This document shows, piece after piece, positions 57,354-64,000 of a DNA stretch of 64,000 bases. Within the stretch, counting starts at the first letter, position 1; each line of letters begins with the position of its first letter. The notes below the pieces were generated by a model. That model was not told the origin of the DNA. It did no database searches and was given only the letters and a program-made list of their open reading frames with translations. Location: positions 272,878 through 336,877 of the forward strand of contig JAJVIK010000013.1 of assembly GCA_022072055.1 (NCBI GenBank). The letters are read 5' to 3'. Origin of the DNA: a bacterium. Lineage in GTDB: Bacteria > Hinthialibacterota > Hinthialibacteria > OLB16. A program made the translations under genes and the position numbers.

Positions 57354-58763
57354 ATGCAACCCATCAAGGACGCCTTGCCCAAGCCCCCCGCGTCCGTTCA
57401 GTCCCCCTGGCCCCTAGTCTCCGCCACGCTCGCGGACGGGACCCTGATTGAAACCCTGTACCGCTCCGATCCGGCGGAGACCTCATTCTGTGTGTTCAAA
57501 GACGGTTCGTGGTCCAATGAGCCGGACATTGTGATCGGCGGGAAGAGGTATGTCCCGTATTCGCCCTCGAATAATCTCCTCAAACACGAGGTTGTGCTGT
57601 TCCCATCGGAACCGGAGGGGTACGGAACCGAGGAGGACCTGATCGCCTCGATCCGGGCCTACGTCCACCGCTACGTGGACCTCTCTCCGCTCTTCGAGCA
57701 GATCGCCGCGTACTACGTCCTCTTTTCCTGGGTGTACGACGCCTTCGGGGAACTCCCGTACCTCCGCGTCCGCGGCGACTACGGCTCTGGCAAGACCCGC
57801 TTCCTGCTCATCACTGGCTCCCTCTGCTACAAACCCATCTTCGCGAGCGGGGCCTCCACCATCTCGCCGCTTTTCCGCATCCTCGACGCCTTCAAAGGCA
57901 CGCTCATCCTGGACGAGGCGGATTTCCGGATGTCGGACGAACGGGCGGAGATCGTCAAGATCCTCAACAACGGCAACGTCAAGGGTTTCCCCGTGTTGCG
58001 CAGTGAGGTGACCCGCGACAAGGAGTTCAAACCCACCGCCTTTTCCGTGTTCGGCCCGAAGATCGTGGCCACGCGCGGCGACTACCAAGACCCCGCCCTG
58101 GAGAGCCGCTTCCTCAAGGAGGACCTGGGGACCCGACCCCTGCGCGAGGACATCCCCATCAACCTCCCGCCCGGGTACAAGGAAGAGGCGCTCCACCTTC
58201 GGAACCAACTGCTTCTGTTTCGCTTCAAGAACAGGACCAAGCGCCGGATCGTGGAGGGGCTGATCGACCGCTCGATTGAGCCGCGCCTGAACCAGATCTT
58301 CATCCCGTTGCTCTCCATCATTGAAGACGGCCAGGCGCGCGAGGACCTGCAGGACTTGGCGCGCGCCTACAATACCGAGCTGGTGACCGACCGGGGCATG
58401 GACATGGAGGCCCAGGTGCTTCAGGTCATCCGTGATCTACGGGAAGCCGGGGAGCCGCTGTCTCTCAAGGCGATCACCTCCTGGTTCGCGGACCGGCACG
58501 CGGAGGAGTACGACCGCAAGATCACGCCGAAATGGATCGGGTATGTGATTCGGAAGAAGCTGCACTTGAAGACATACAAGAGCGACGGGGTCTTTGTGAT
58601 CCAGCCGGACCAGAAACCGGTTCTTGAACGACTCTTCAGGAAGTACGGAGTTGGAGAAGACGAGGCCCCTTCCAGGGACTTCAGGGACGTTAGGGACTTT
58701 GGAGAGGGAATGGGAACGGGGGAGGGATCAAACCACGGCTCTGTTAACCACTTGGGTTATTGA
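57354..58763 (+). CDS. Replication-type P-loop NTPase (primase/helicase-like)
   Basis: A 469-aa ATPase. The N-terminal 120 residues are beta-rich and poorly conserved. Walker A is VRGDYGSGKTRFLL (about 138-151) and Walker B FKGTLILDEADF (about 181-192), then KIVATRGDYQDPALESRFL as sensor/arginine-finger region. A winged-helix-like domain follows (GEPLSLKAITSWFADRHAE, then ITPKWIGYVIRKKLHLKTYK). This organisation fits plasmid- and phage-type helicase-loaders or DUF3631/DUF927-like helicases. The C-terminal end, SRDFRDVRDF, is encoded by 9-bp repeats that recur outside the gene. Confidence 0.75.
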   Translation: MQPIKDALPKPPASVQSPWPLVSATLADGTLIETLYRSDPAETSFCVFKDGSWSNEPDIVIGGKRYVPYSPSNNLLKHEVVLFPSEPEGYGTEEDLIASIRAYVHRYVDLSPLFEQIAAYYVLFSWVYDAFGELPYLRVRGDYGSGKTRFLLITGSLCYKPIFASGASTISPLFRILDAFKGTLILDEADFRMSDERAEIVKILNNGNVKGFPVLRSEVTRDKEFKPTAFSVFGPKIVATRGDYQDPALESRFLKEDLGTRPLREDIPINLPPGYKEEALHLRNQLLLFRFKNRTKRRIVEGLIDRSIEPRLNQIFIPLLSIIEDGQAREDLQDLARAYNTELVTDRGMDMEAQVLQVIRDLREAGEPLSLKAITSWFADRHAEEYDRKITPKWIGYVIRKKLHLKTYKSDGVFVIQPDQKPVLERLFRKYGVGEDEAPSRDFRDVRDFGEGMGTGEGSNHGSVNHLGY

Positions 58764-58820
58764 CGATCGGCTGGCACTCTTGGGCCGTGTGAAGTCCCTG
58801 AAGTCCACAAAGTCCCTGGA
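58674..58820. repeat. Two triplets of 9-bp repeats in opposite orientation
   Basis: AGGGACKTY occurs three times with exact 9-bp spacing (58674, 58683, 58692) at the 3' end of the NTPase gene. The complementary form AAGTCC recurs three times with 9-bp spacing (58794, 58803, 58812) just past it. A third triplet lies at 60500-60526. Such phased arrays resemble iterons or multi-site operators. Confidence 0.65.
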
Positions 58821-58859
58821 ACGTGCAGCTCCGCCAGTCGGGTCGGTCTCTTACTTCCC

Positions 58860-59810
58860 TCATTCCATCCCAGTCTCCGACGCCAGTAAGAGTATGGCTG
58901 CGGCTGTGCTATGCAAGGCATATCGCGCGATATGACGCGGGAACTTCCGGCTCTGACTTCCCGCCCCGTGCGACTTGCTGAGTTTGTTTCGGATGACAGA
59001 TCCAATCATCAGACCGCTTTCGAGGAAGGGTTCGAGAGTTGTGTTTCCCAGCACCTTCTTGAGGAGGAACTGCGCCGTATCATTTTGGCTGTACTGCCAA
59101 CCCTTCTCCTCGCAGATAACCTTCAACACGCTCTCGAAAGCGCTCCCACACTTCGTAAGGCAATCGCCACAATCGCCTTTTCTGTAGTCTTCGAGTGCCT
59201 CTAAGAACTCAGTATTTGCGTTCTTGAAACGCGGATTCCGAAGAAGTGACAGTGCCGGTTCTACCAGTTCCGCGTGTACAACCTCATTGTCACGGAAAAT
59301 GACCATAGGGTACGCGATGATTCTCATTACAGTGTGCTCATTGCCACCAAATGCTGGCACGGCCTCACGCGTTTCCTCCCATACCAAATTGGTGATGTGG
59401 TACGGCAGATTGTCAGCACGCAGCAACTCATTCAGTTCTGCGACCGCGTCATTTGCCGGCAAGGACGCACGAAAGAAACATTGAACGCGGAAAATATCCT
59501 CCAGGAAATCAATGAATTTTGCCCCATCACAACCGCTGAGGTAGCGGATTGCATCCTCGGTACGTGACTCTACGCATCCCCGTGAGTCGGTCAACTGTGC
59601 GCGTCCGCACCGAAATTGAAGGAAGCTATGGATCTCGTTCCAGAATTCATCCCATAAATCCTCTGCGGCGCGATACGCTGAGCGACGCCCAAAAACCTTA
59701 CCACACCAAAGAAGGACCCGAGTCCGGGTTGTTTCGGGAACTTCGTGACGCACGTTAGGCGAAGAGGAAGCTCGCCTTGAGAACGCGTTAAAGATCTCTT
59801 TCAATCTCAT
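58860..59810 (-). CDS. STM4504/CBY_0614-like abortive-infection HEPN protein
   Basis: A 316-aa protein. The N-terminal RHEVPETTRTRVLLW region matches the opening of the STM4504/CBY_0614 family, which is linked to AbiJ-type domains. In the middle is MRIIAYPMVIFRDNEVVHAE, then ALEDYRKGDCGDCLTKCGSA, where a growing helix bundle carries a C-terminal HEPN signature, RNKLSKSHG (Arg-x6-His, about residue 280). HEPN domains often are RNases that cause growth arrest in phage defence. GAGGT precedes the ATG at 59810. It is transcribed against the backbone, within 15-bp inverted repeats. Confidence 0.8.
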   Translation of the reverse strand: MRLKEIFNAFSRRASSSPNVRHEVPETTRTRVLLWCGKVFGRRSAYRAAEDLWDEFWNEIHSFLQFRCGRAQLTDSRGCVESRTEDAIRYLSGCDGAKFIDFLEDIFRVQCFFRASLPANDAVAELNELLRADNLPYHITNLVWEETREAVPAFGGNEHTVMRIIAYPMVIFRDNEVVHAELVEPALSLLRNPRFKNANTEFLEALEDYRKGDCGDCLTKCGSAFESVLKVICEEKGWQYSQNDTAQFLLKKVLGNTTLEPFLESGLMIGSVIRNKLSKSHGAGSQSRKFPRHIARYALHSTAAAILLLASETGME

Positions 59811-59916
59811 CTTTACCTCAATAGACTGAATTCTGCTTTCAACCGCGTATGGATCAAGCCTTGCCGCCTATGTCGAAATGACTTTGGTAGCAAATGAGAA
59901 GTTACCTGATAATGTG

Positions 59917-60450
59917 TCATTTCTGCGGTCGGAATTTCCTCGCGTCACTGAGGAACCATTCCAACATATCCCAACTGTCGAGTTTGGTGGACTCATTTCC
60001 AACCAAGCGCCGGATCTCAAGGAGCAAACGACTCAGCAAGGACATAATCTCCCGGACATTCTCTTCCCTGTATGATTGGGTCTGGTCTCCGCGTTGAAAG
60101 AAGTATTGCATGAGGTCATTAAATGATCTGACAACCTCGTCTGATCCGAATAGGGAAAGCCGGAAGCCCTGGGATCGGTATTCCAGGGAGAGGAGTTTGC
60201 GTGTCGCCATCTCGTTCTTATCCACGCCTGCATTTTTGCGGTCCGAACGCCAAGCAGCCTCGGACATGAGGAGCATCACAAAAGGCTCAAGAATCAGATT
60301 GTAGGTGCTGATCCGATCTTCTCGGAGTTCATCCTCAAGTGTGAATTGGCGTTCGATACGCGCGCGAACTCGCCACCCAAGTCCGGCCAGCGCGAGGACA
60401 AGGATCGGTGTGGTAACTGAGCCTATCGCCGTCACATAATCCACCCACAT
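59917..60450 (-). CDS. Single-span membrane protein, probable partner of the HEPN protein
   Basis: A 177-aa protein from the ATG at 60450 (MWVDYVTAIGSVTTPILVLA); a GTG at 60498 is also possible and neither start has a clear ribosome site. One membrane span (about residues 7-27) is followed by an amphipathic, charged cytoplasmic domain (RARIERQFTLEDELREDRIS, LMSEAAWRSDRKN, EIMSLLSRLLLEIRRLVGN). It resembles small one-span proteins encoded next to defence genes. It lies 106 bp before the HEPN gene on the same strand, so they likely work together. Confidence 0.65.
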   Translation of the reverse strand: MWVDYVTAIGSVTTPILVLALAGLGWRVRARIERQFTLEDELREDRISTYNLILEPFVMLLMSEAAWRSDRKNAGVDKNEMATRKLLSLEYRSQGFRLSLFGSDEVVRSFNDLMQYFFQRGDQTQSYREENVREIMSLLSRLLLEIRRLVGNESTKLDSWDMLEWFLSDARKFRPQK

Positions 60451-60499
60451 ATGAGTAGGATAGGGTGTTGCCGCCTTCAAGCCAAGACGTCGCTTCACT

Positions 60500-60633
60500 G
60501 GACTTCGGGTGACGTCAGGGACTTCACACCTGTGAATGGAAGGAGTCGGCGCTGAAAGGTGGCTCCATTGAGCCGCTTCACTTCTTGGCTTCCGGGCGGT
60601 TCCATCTCGCTTTCAAAGTCACCCAAAGTCCCC
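60500..60633. repeat. Third 9-bp triplet and inverted 10-bp pair upstream of the XRE gene
   Basis: GGACTTCGG, GTGACGTCA and GGGACTTCA follow one another at 60500-60526 with 9-bp phase. An opposite-strand pair, AAAGTC at 60615 and 60625, has 10-bp phase. The motif is that of the arrays at 58674-58820. It lies between the membrane-protein gene and the XRE regulator and could be the regulator's operator. Confidence 0.5.
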
Positions 60634-60771
60634 AGTGGAGAATCGAAAGCAAACGGAAAACGTGCTCCCCCGGCACATTTCCCCGTCTTTCTCTCCTTTC
60701 TCCCCCCGATACAATAGAACACACTGAGCAGTTTCCCCGGCTCGCGGTCGAAAGCCATTTCTTGTTCTTTT

Positions 60772-61128
60772 GTGTCCAAACCCCTCCACAACTATCTCCG
60801 CGCGTTCCGCCGGGGAGCCGGACTGACCCAGAAAGAGGTCGCTTTTTTGTTGGGCCTCCCCACCGCGTCCCAGGTCTCCCGCCTGGAGCACGCCGTCCGC
60901 GAACCCAACCTGAAAATCCTCCTTGCGCTTGAACTCCTGTTCCGCACGCCGGGCCGCCGCCTCTTCGCGGGTGTTCAGGATGACGTCGAGCGGCGGACCC
61001 AGGGCCGCGCACGACGCCTGCTCGCCCGGATGGAACGCCGCAACGCGGATGCCCGCCAAGCGCGCAAACGCGAGACCCTGGAAGCCCTGCTTGCCGATCC
61101 GGGAGACGATCTCGGTCTGCCGACATGA
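60772..61128 (+). CDS. XRE-family transcriptional regulator
   Basis: A 118-aa protein with an N-terminal helix-turn-helix: LHNYLRAFRRGAGLTQKEVA then FLLGLPTASQVSRLEHAVRE (about 5-45), and a basic helical C-terminus (TQGRARRLLARMERRNADAR). The GTG at 60772 is the likely start, although there is no ribosome site. It would control the following RuvC-like genes and perhaps the whole element; its stop overlaps the next start (ATGA). Confidence 0.88.
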   Translation: MSKPLHNYLRAFRRGAGLTQKEVAFLLGLPTASQVSRLEHAVREPNLKILLALELLFRTPGRRLFAGVQDDVERRTQGRARRLLARMERRNADARQARKRETLEALLADPGDDLGLPT

Positions 61129-61616
61129 TCGCCTTCAAGTGCTCGCCCCGCGTCCTCGCGCTCGATCCCACCAGCCGAGGGCTGGGCGTCGTGGTCTTTG
61201 AAAGCCCCACGCTCCCGATTGAGTGGGGCGTCCGCGAACTGCGCGACAACAAAGACGCGCGTTGTCTCGCCTTGGTTACCGACCTCTTGGACCGCTTCCA
61301 GCCGGACGTGCTGGTCTTGGAAGACACGGCGCACCCCTCATGCCGGAGGTGTGCGCGGGTCCGAATCCTGATCGACTCAATCCGCCCCTTAGCCCTGTCG
61401 CGCAAGGTGAGTGTCGTTTCCGTGAACCGCGAACAAGTCCTCAAAGGACTTGGGGCCGACACCAAACACCAAGCCGCCACGCGGATCGCCGCGCGGCTCC
61501 CCGAACTCGCCCCGTTGCTTCCGCCGCTCCGCAAACCCTGGATGAGCGAAGACCCCAAGATGAGCCTGTTTGACGCCGCCGCCTTCGCCCTCACTTTTTA
61601 TCAATCCATTCACTGA
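61125..61616 (+). CDS. RuvC-fold nuclease-like protein, first of a tandem pair
   Basis: A 163-aa RNase H-fold protein. VLALDPTSRGLGVVVF supplies the first Asp (about residue 14), VLVLEDTAHPS the catalytic Glu, and DPKMSLFDAAAFALTF the C-terminal Asp pair of the RuvC active site. It is of the usual RuvC length but diverged. The start overlaps the XRE stop (ATGA). RuvC enzymes cut Holliday junctions; phage and plasmid forms process replication intermediates. Confidence 0.85.
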   Translation: MIAFKCSPRVLALDPTSRGLGVVVFESPTLPIEWGVRELRDNKDARCLALVTDLLDRFQPDVLVLEDTAHPSCRRCARVRILIDSIRPLALSRKVSVVSVNREQVLKGLGADTKHQAATRIAARLPELAPLLPPLRKPWMSEDPKMSLFDAAAFALTFYQSIH

Positions 61617-61626
61617 TCCGTTGTTC

Positions 61627-62121
61627 ATGCCCAACCCCAAACGCATTCTCGCCATTGATCCCGGCACGCGCGAGATGGGCGTGGCTGTGTTGGAAGGCAA
61701 AGACCTCCTGTACCACGGCGTGCATGTCTTTCTCCACCGGCAGTCCCCCCACGCGATCCTCAAGGAAGGGCGCACCGTGATCCTGCGCATGATCCGCGAT
61801 TTCGATCCGAACGTGCTTGTCGTGGAGAAGACCTTCTTCGCCAACAACCGGAACGCCGCGCTGGTCAACGTCCTCGCGGATGAAATCCAAGCGCTGGGCA
61901 GACGCAAAGGACTCCGGGTGCTTTCCTTCGCCCCCAGCACGGTGAAGAAGCGAATCACCGGGAATGGACACGCGAGTAAGTCGGAGGTCGCCGCCGTGCT
62001 CGTGGCCCGGTACCCGCAGCTCAAGGGGTACACCGTTGAACGTCCCAAATGGAAACAGAAGTTCCACGCCAACATGTTCGACGCGCTGGCGCTCGCGGTC
62101 GTGGCCCGCCAGGCGCGCTAG
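61627..62121 (+). CDS. RuvC-fold nuclease-like protein, second of a tandem pair
   Basis: A 164-aa protein starting at the ATG at 61627, 10 bp after the first copy. ILAIDPGTREMGVAVL gives the first Asp (11), VLVVEKTFFANNRN the Glu, and FHANMFDALALAVVA the final Asp. KRITGNGHASKSEVAAVLV is the DNA-binding helix region seen in RuvC. It is closer to canonical RuvC than its neighbour, and the two share only motif-level similarity, so they are old paralogues that may form a heterodimer. Confidence 0.88.
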   Translation: MPNPKRILAIDPGTREMGVAVLEGKDLLYHGVHVFLHRQSPHAILKEGRTVILRMIRDFDPNVLVVEKTFFANNRNAALVNVLADEIQALGRRKGLRVLSFAPSTVKKRITGNGHASKSEVAAVLVARYPQLKGYTVERPKWKQKFHANMFDALALAVVARQAR

Positions 62122-62199
62122 ACACCGCCTTGCCCCCTGTCTTCGCGCTCTCACCCCGGTGGGACCGCGAACCATCACACGGACAAGGAGGTCACAGTC

Positions 62200-63060
62200 A
62201 TGTCGGTTCAAGACGTTGTTCTTTCCAAACCCAGCGAGAAGGTCAAGGCGCTCAACGCGTCCGTCCAGGAAGCCGCCAAGGAACTCCTGCGAGAGATGCA
62301 GGTGGGGAAATCCGAGACCCTCCTGCGGTACCTGGAGTGCTGCGCGAAGTTCCACCAGTACTCGTTCCACAACATCCTGCTCGCGCTCAGTCAGCGGTCC
62401 AACCTCACGCGCCTCGCGGGGATGCGCCGCTGGAACGACCTGGGGCGGTACGTCAAGCGCGGCGAGAAGGGAATCGCCATCCTCGCGCCCATGCGCGTGG
62501 GGCGCCGACACGCGGATACGCCGAACGGGGACGACAGGGAGAGGCTTGAGTCGTTTCTCATCTTCAAGATCGTGCACGTGTTCGACGTGTCGCAGACTGA
62601 AGGCAAACCGCTCCCCGAGGTGATCCGCGCGCGGGGAGAGGTCTCGACCCTCTACCCGGCGTTGGAGGCGCTGGTCCGCTCGGAGGGCATCACGCTCGAT
62701 ATCGAGGACAGCGTGCCCGGATCGTTTGGAGCGCTGGGTGTGTCCCTCAAGGGCCGGATCGTGGTCCGCCGCGATCTTGCGCCCGCCGACGCCTTCCGCA
62801 CCCTGGTCCACGAGTACGCGCACGAACTCCTCCATTGGCGAGCGGATAGGGAGGACAAGGCCATCCGCGAGACCGAGGCCGACGCCACCGCGTTCATCGT
62901 ATGCCGCCGCTTCGGGATTGAGTGCGACACCGCCGACTACCTCCAGCTCCACGAGGCCACGCCGCAGCTGCTCCTCAACCGCCTGGAGATCGTGCGCCAC
63001 ACGGCGGGGCGGATCATCGAAGCGCTCGAATCGCGGGTCCAGGCCCTTCCAGCCCCGTGA
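62200..63060 (+). CDS. ArdC-like anti-restriction protein (ssDNA-binding domain plus metallopeptidase)
   Basis: A 286-aa protein with a strong AAGGAGG before the ATG at 62200. The N-terminal part is an ArdC-type ssDNA-binding domain (FHQYSFHNILLALSQRSNL, GMRRWNDLGRYVKRGEKGI). The C-terminal part is a zinc metallopeptidase with HEYAHELLH and the third ligand in IRETEADATAF, as in the IrrE/ArdC family. These proteins protect incoming single-stranded conjugative DNA and block restriction. Its presence marks the region as mobile. It follows the RuvC pair by 78 bp and ends in a terminator. Confidence 0.9.
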   Translation: MSVQDVVLSKPSEKVKALNASVQEAAKELLREMQVGKSETLLRYLECCAKFHQYSFHNILLALSQRSNLTRLAGMRRWNDLGRYVKRGEKGIAILAPMRVGRRHADTPNGDDRERLESFLIFKIVHVFDVSQTEGKPLPEVIRARGEVSTLYPALEALVRSEGITLDIEDSVPGSFGALGVSLKGRIVVRRDLAPADAFRTLVHEYAHELLHWRADREDKAIRETEADATAFIVCRRFGIECDTADYLQLHEATPQLLLNRLEIVRHTAGRIIEALESRVQALPAP

Positions 63061-63069
63061 CCCTCTACG

Positions 63070-63095
63070 GCCACCCCACCGGGTGGCTTTTTCTT
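63070..63095 (+). terminator. Rho-independent terminator after the ArdC-like gene
   Basis: A perfect 7-bp stem (GCCACCC at 63070-63076, complement at 63081-63087, loop of 4) is followed by TTTTTCTT, 10 bp after the stop. Confidence 0.88.
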
Positions 63096-63447
63096 CCGCC
63101 CATCCCCTTGCGCTAACCACCTGATTTTCCGTCACTTAAAAATTTCTCAAAGTTTTTTCGACGCATAAGGGCGGTTTCTGACAATTAGTAGGTGAACGCG
63201 CAGCTCTGGTGTGTTCCCGCCCACGCAGGGTATGCGGCTGTCATCCGCCCGTAGCCGTGTCGGAACGTGCTTATGGTCCAGGGGTTAGAGTGATCCACCA
63301 AGAAAACTTCTGAGTTGACGAAAAAGGGATCGAGTTGTAGGAGAAAATGTGATATATTCGTACCTGAATGATTGACTCGCTTGTGCGACTCGCGCAGGCG
63401 GCTGTATCAGGCACATAGTGTTTCCTGTCGCAGAGGAGGTCGTCCCA
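63096..63447 (+). promoter_or_regulatory. 352-bp gap with an extended -10 promoter candidate
   Basis: No gene is seen. TGATATATT (TATATT at 63353-63358, preceded by TGA) reads as an extended -10 box upstream of the last gene. A TTGACG at 63315-63320 is too far away to serve as its -35 box. The last gene has GAGGAGG before its start. Confidence 0.4.
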
Positions 63448-64000
63448 ATGACTCCGGCCCTTACCGCACTCCTCATCCCATTCTCCGCCCTTAGCATGAC
63501 CTGGATAGCTGCAACCCCTGAGGAACAAGCAGCCGTCCGGGAAGCGATGCTCACTGATTACGCACGTGCCGAAGCCGTTATCAGCCAGGGCGAGCTGGTC
63601 AGCACGCTCCCCGACAGCGGACGGGTCCTCTATGTGTGGCGGCAAAGCGGTGACTTCCTGGACCTGCTCCGGAAGGTGGAGGAGGCGTATGCCTTTGAGA
63701 CGGAGGCGGCCATCCGCGAAGGACTCTCCCAGAGGAGCAAGGTCGTGCTCGCAGCCACGGCGGAAGGGATTGTGCTCCTCGACGCCGCCATCCTGAACCG
63801 CGCGCTCGGCAATCTGGCAGGAGCCGAAGAGTGCCTGCGCAAGGCGGTTGAAGACCCGCTGTACCTCGAGAACCCGGGTGTTGGAGTTCTGCTGGGTCGA
63901 ACCTTGCTCGACGCCGGGCGGCTCGCCGACGCCACCCCCGAATACGAACTCGCCGTTCTTCTCGCCGAGCAGCTCGGCGATCCCTCCGCCGTGTTCGCCG
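63448..64000 (+). CDS. Exported TPR-like protein, 3' end cut by window edge
   Basis: The first 184 codons of a gene starting at the ATG at 63448, preceded by GAGGAGG. The N-terminus is a signal-peptide-like stretch (LTALLIPFSALSMTWIAA). Helical, TPR-like pairs follow: FLDLLRKVEEAYAFETEAA, then AILNRALGNLAGAEECLRKA and LLDAGRLADATPEYELAVLL. The frame is open at the right edge. Nothing shows its specific partner; it is unrelated to the missing part of nth, so it does not mark the right end of the element. Confidence 0.7.
   Translation, partial: MTPALTALLIPFSALSMTWIAATPEEQAAVREAMLTDYARAEAVISQGELVSTLPDSGRVLYVWRQSGDFLDLLRKVEEAYAFETEAAIREGLSQRSKVVLAATAEGIVLLDAAILNRALGNLAGAEECLRKAVEDPLYLENPGVGVLLGRTLLDAGRLADATPEYELAVLLAEQLGDPSAVFA

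Larger units (their letters stand above)
58789..60529. repeat. 15-bp inverted repeats flanking the HEPN/membrane-protein block
   Basis: GTGTGAAGTCCCTGA at 58789-58803 has its perfect reverse complement at 60515-60529. The 1.74-kb interval encloses the two minus-strand genes that interrupt the plus-strand backbone. No transposase lies within it. Confidence 0.65.

Noticed and set aside
61591..63135. Minus-strand open frame of 514 codons opposite the RuvC and ArdC-like genes
   Set aside because: The plus-strand genes have intact active-site motifs, ribosome sites and overlaps; the long frame is a composition artefact.

Overview
The window is bacterial and looks like a diderm (Gram-negative type) organism: it has an outer-membrane secretin, a PilM/PilN-type assembly platform, a lipoprotein efflux adaptor and several signal-peptide proteins. 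The secreted beta-propeller, ThuA-like and pectate lyase genes, and an amidase with long Thr/Pro linkers and a dockerin-like tail, suggest an uncultured PVC/FCB-type lineage (for example Hydrogenedentota, Sumerlaeota, Lentisphaerota or Planctomycetota). That placement is inference only. I see no rRNA, tRNA or CRISPR array.

Region 1, about 1-20,140, reads as chromosomal. It holds a secreted PQQ-like propeller (cut by the window edge), a 7Fe ferredoxin, and a minus-strand type IV pilus/type II secretion-like cluster: sigma-54 regulator, cohesin-domain protein, PilM-PilN fusion, coiled-coil membrane protein, TPR-secretin. Then come a PBP4-type peptidase, an HU protein, an HlyD lipoprotein coupled to an SGNH hydrolase, and a ThuA-pectate lyase/sialidase pair.

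Region 2, about 20,300-23,470, is a rearranged zone. An RHS core fragment carries a Cys-rich variable C-terminus and overlaps a WD40 protein (candidate immunity gene). A second, frameshifted RHS core piece follows, and then an endonuclease III gene that stops abruptly where a large serine recombinase begins.

Region 3, about 23,465 to the right edge, is best read as one large integrated element at least 40 kb long, whose right end is not in the window. Its GC-rich backbone has two VirD4/HerA-like ATPases, a serine recombinase, a SWIM/OB-like protein, a RecB-type nuclease, a replication-type NTPase, an XRE regulator, two tandem RuvC-fold proteins and an ArdC-like anti-restriction protein. I find no recognisable relaxase or VirB4.

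Interleaved cargo is rich in anti-phage-type genes: an expanded type I restriction locus (hsdM, NYN, hsdS, HEPN, TPR, DUF3800, unknown, hsdR), a MazF toxin-antitoxin pair, an HD-phosphohydrolase plus 891-aa helical protein, a stand-alone class III nucleotide cyclase translationally coupled to a STAND-like P-loop NTPase, and a STM4504-like HEPN protein with a membrane partner flanked by perfect 15-bp inverted repeats. Several of these blocks are visibly more AT-rich than the backbone. The cyclase-NTPase pair and the HD-helical pair are my best candidates for undescribed systems.
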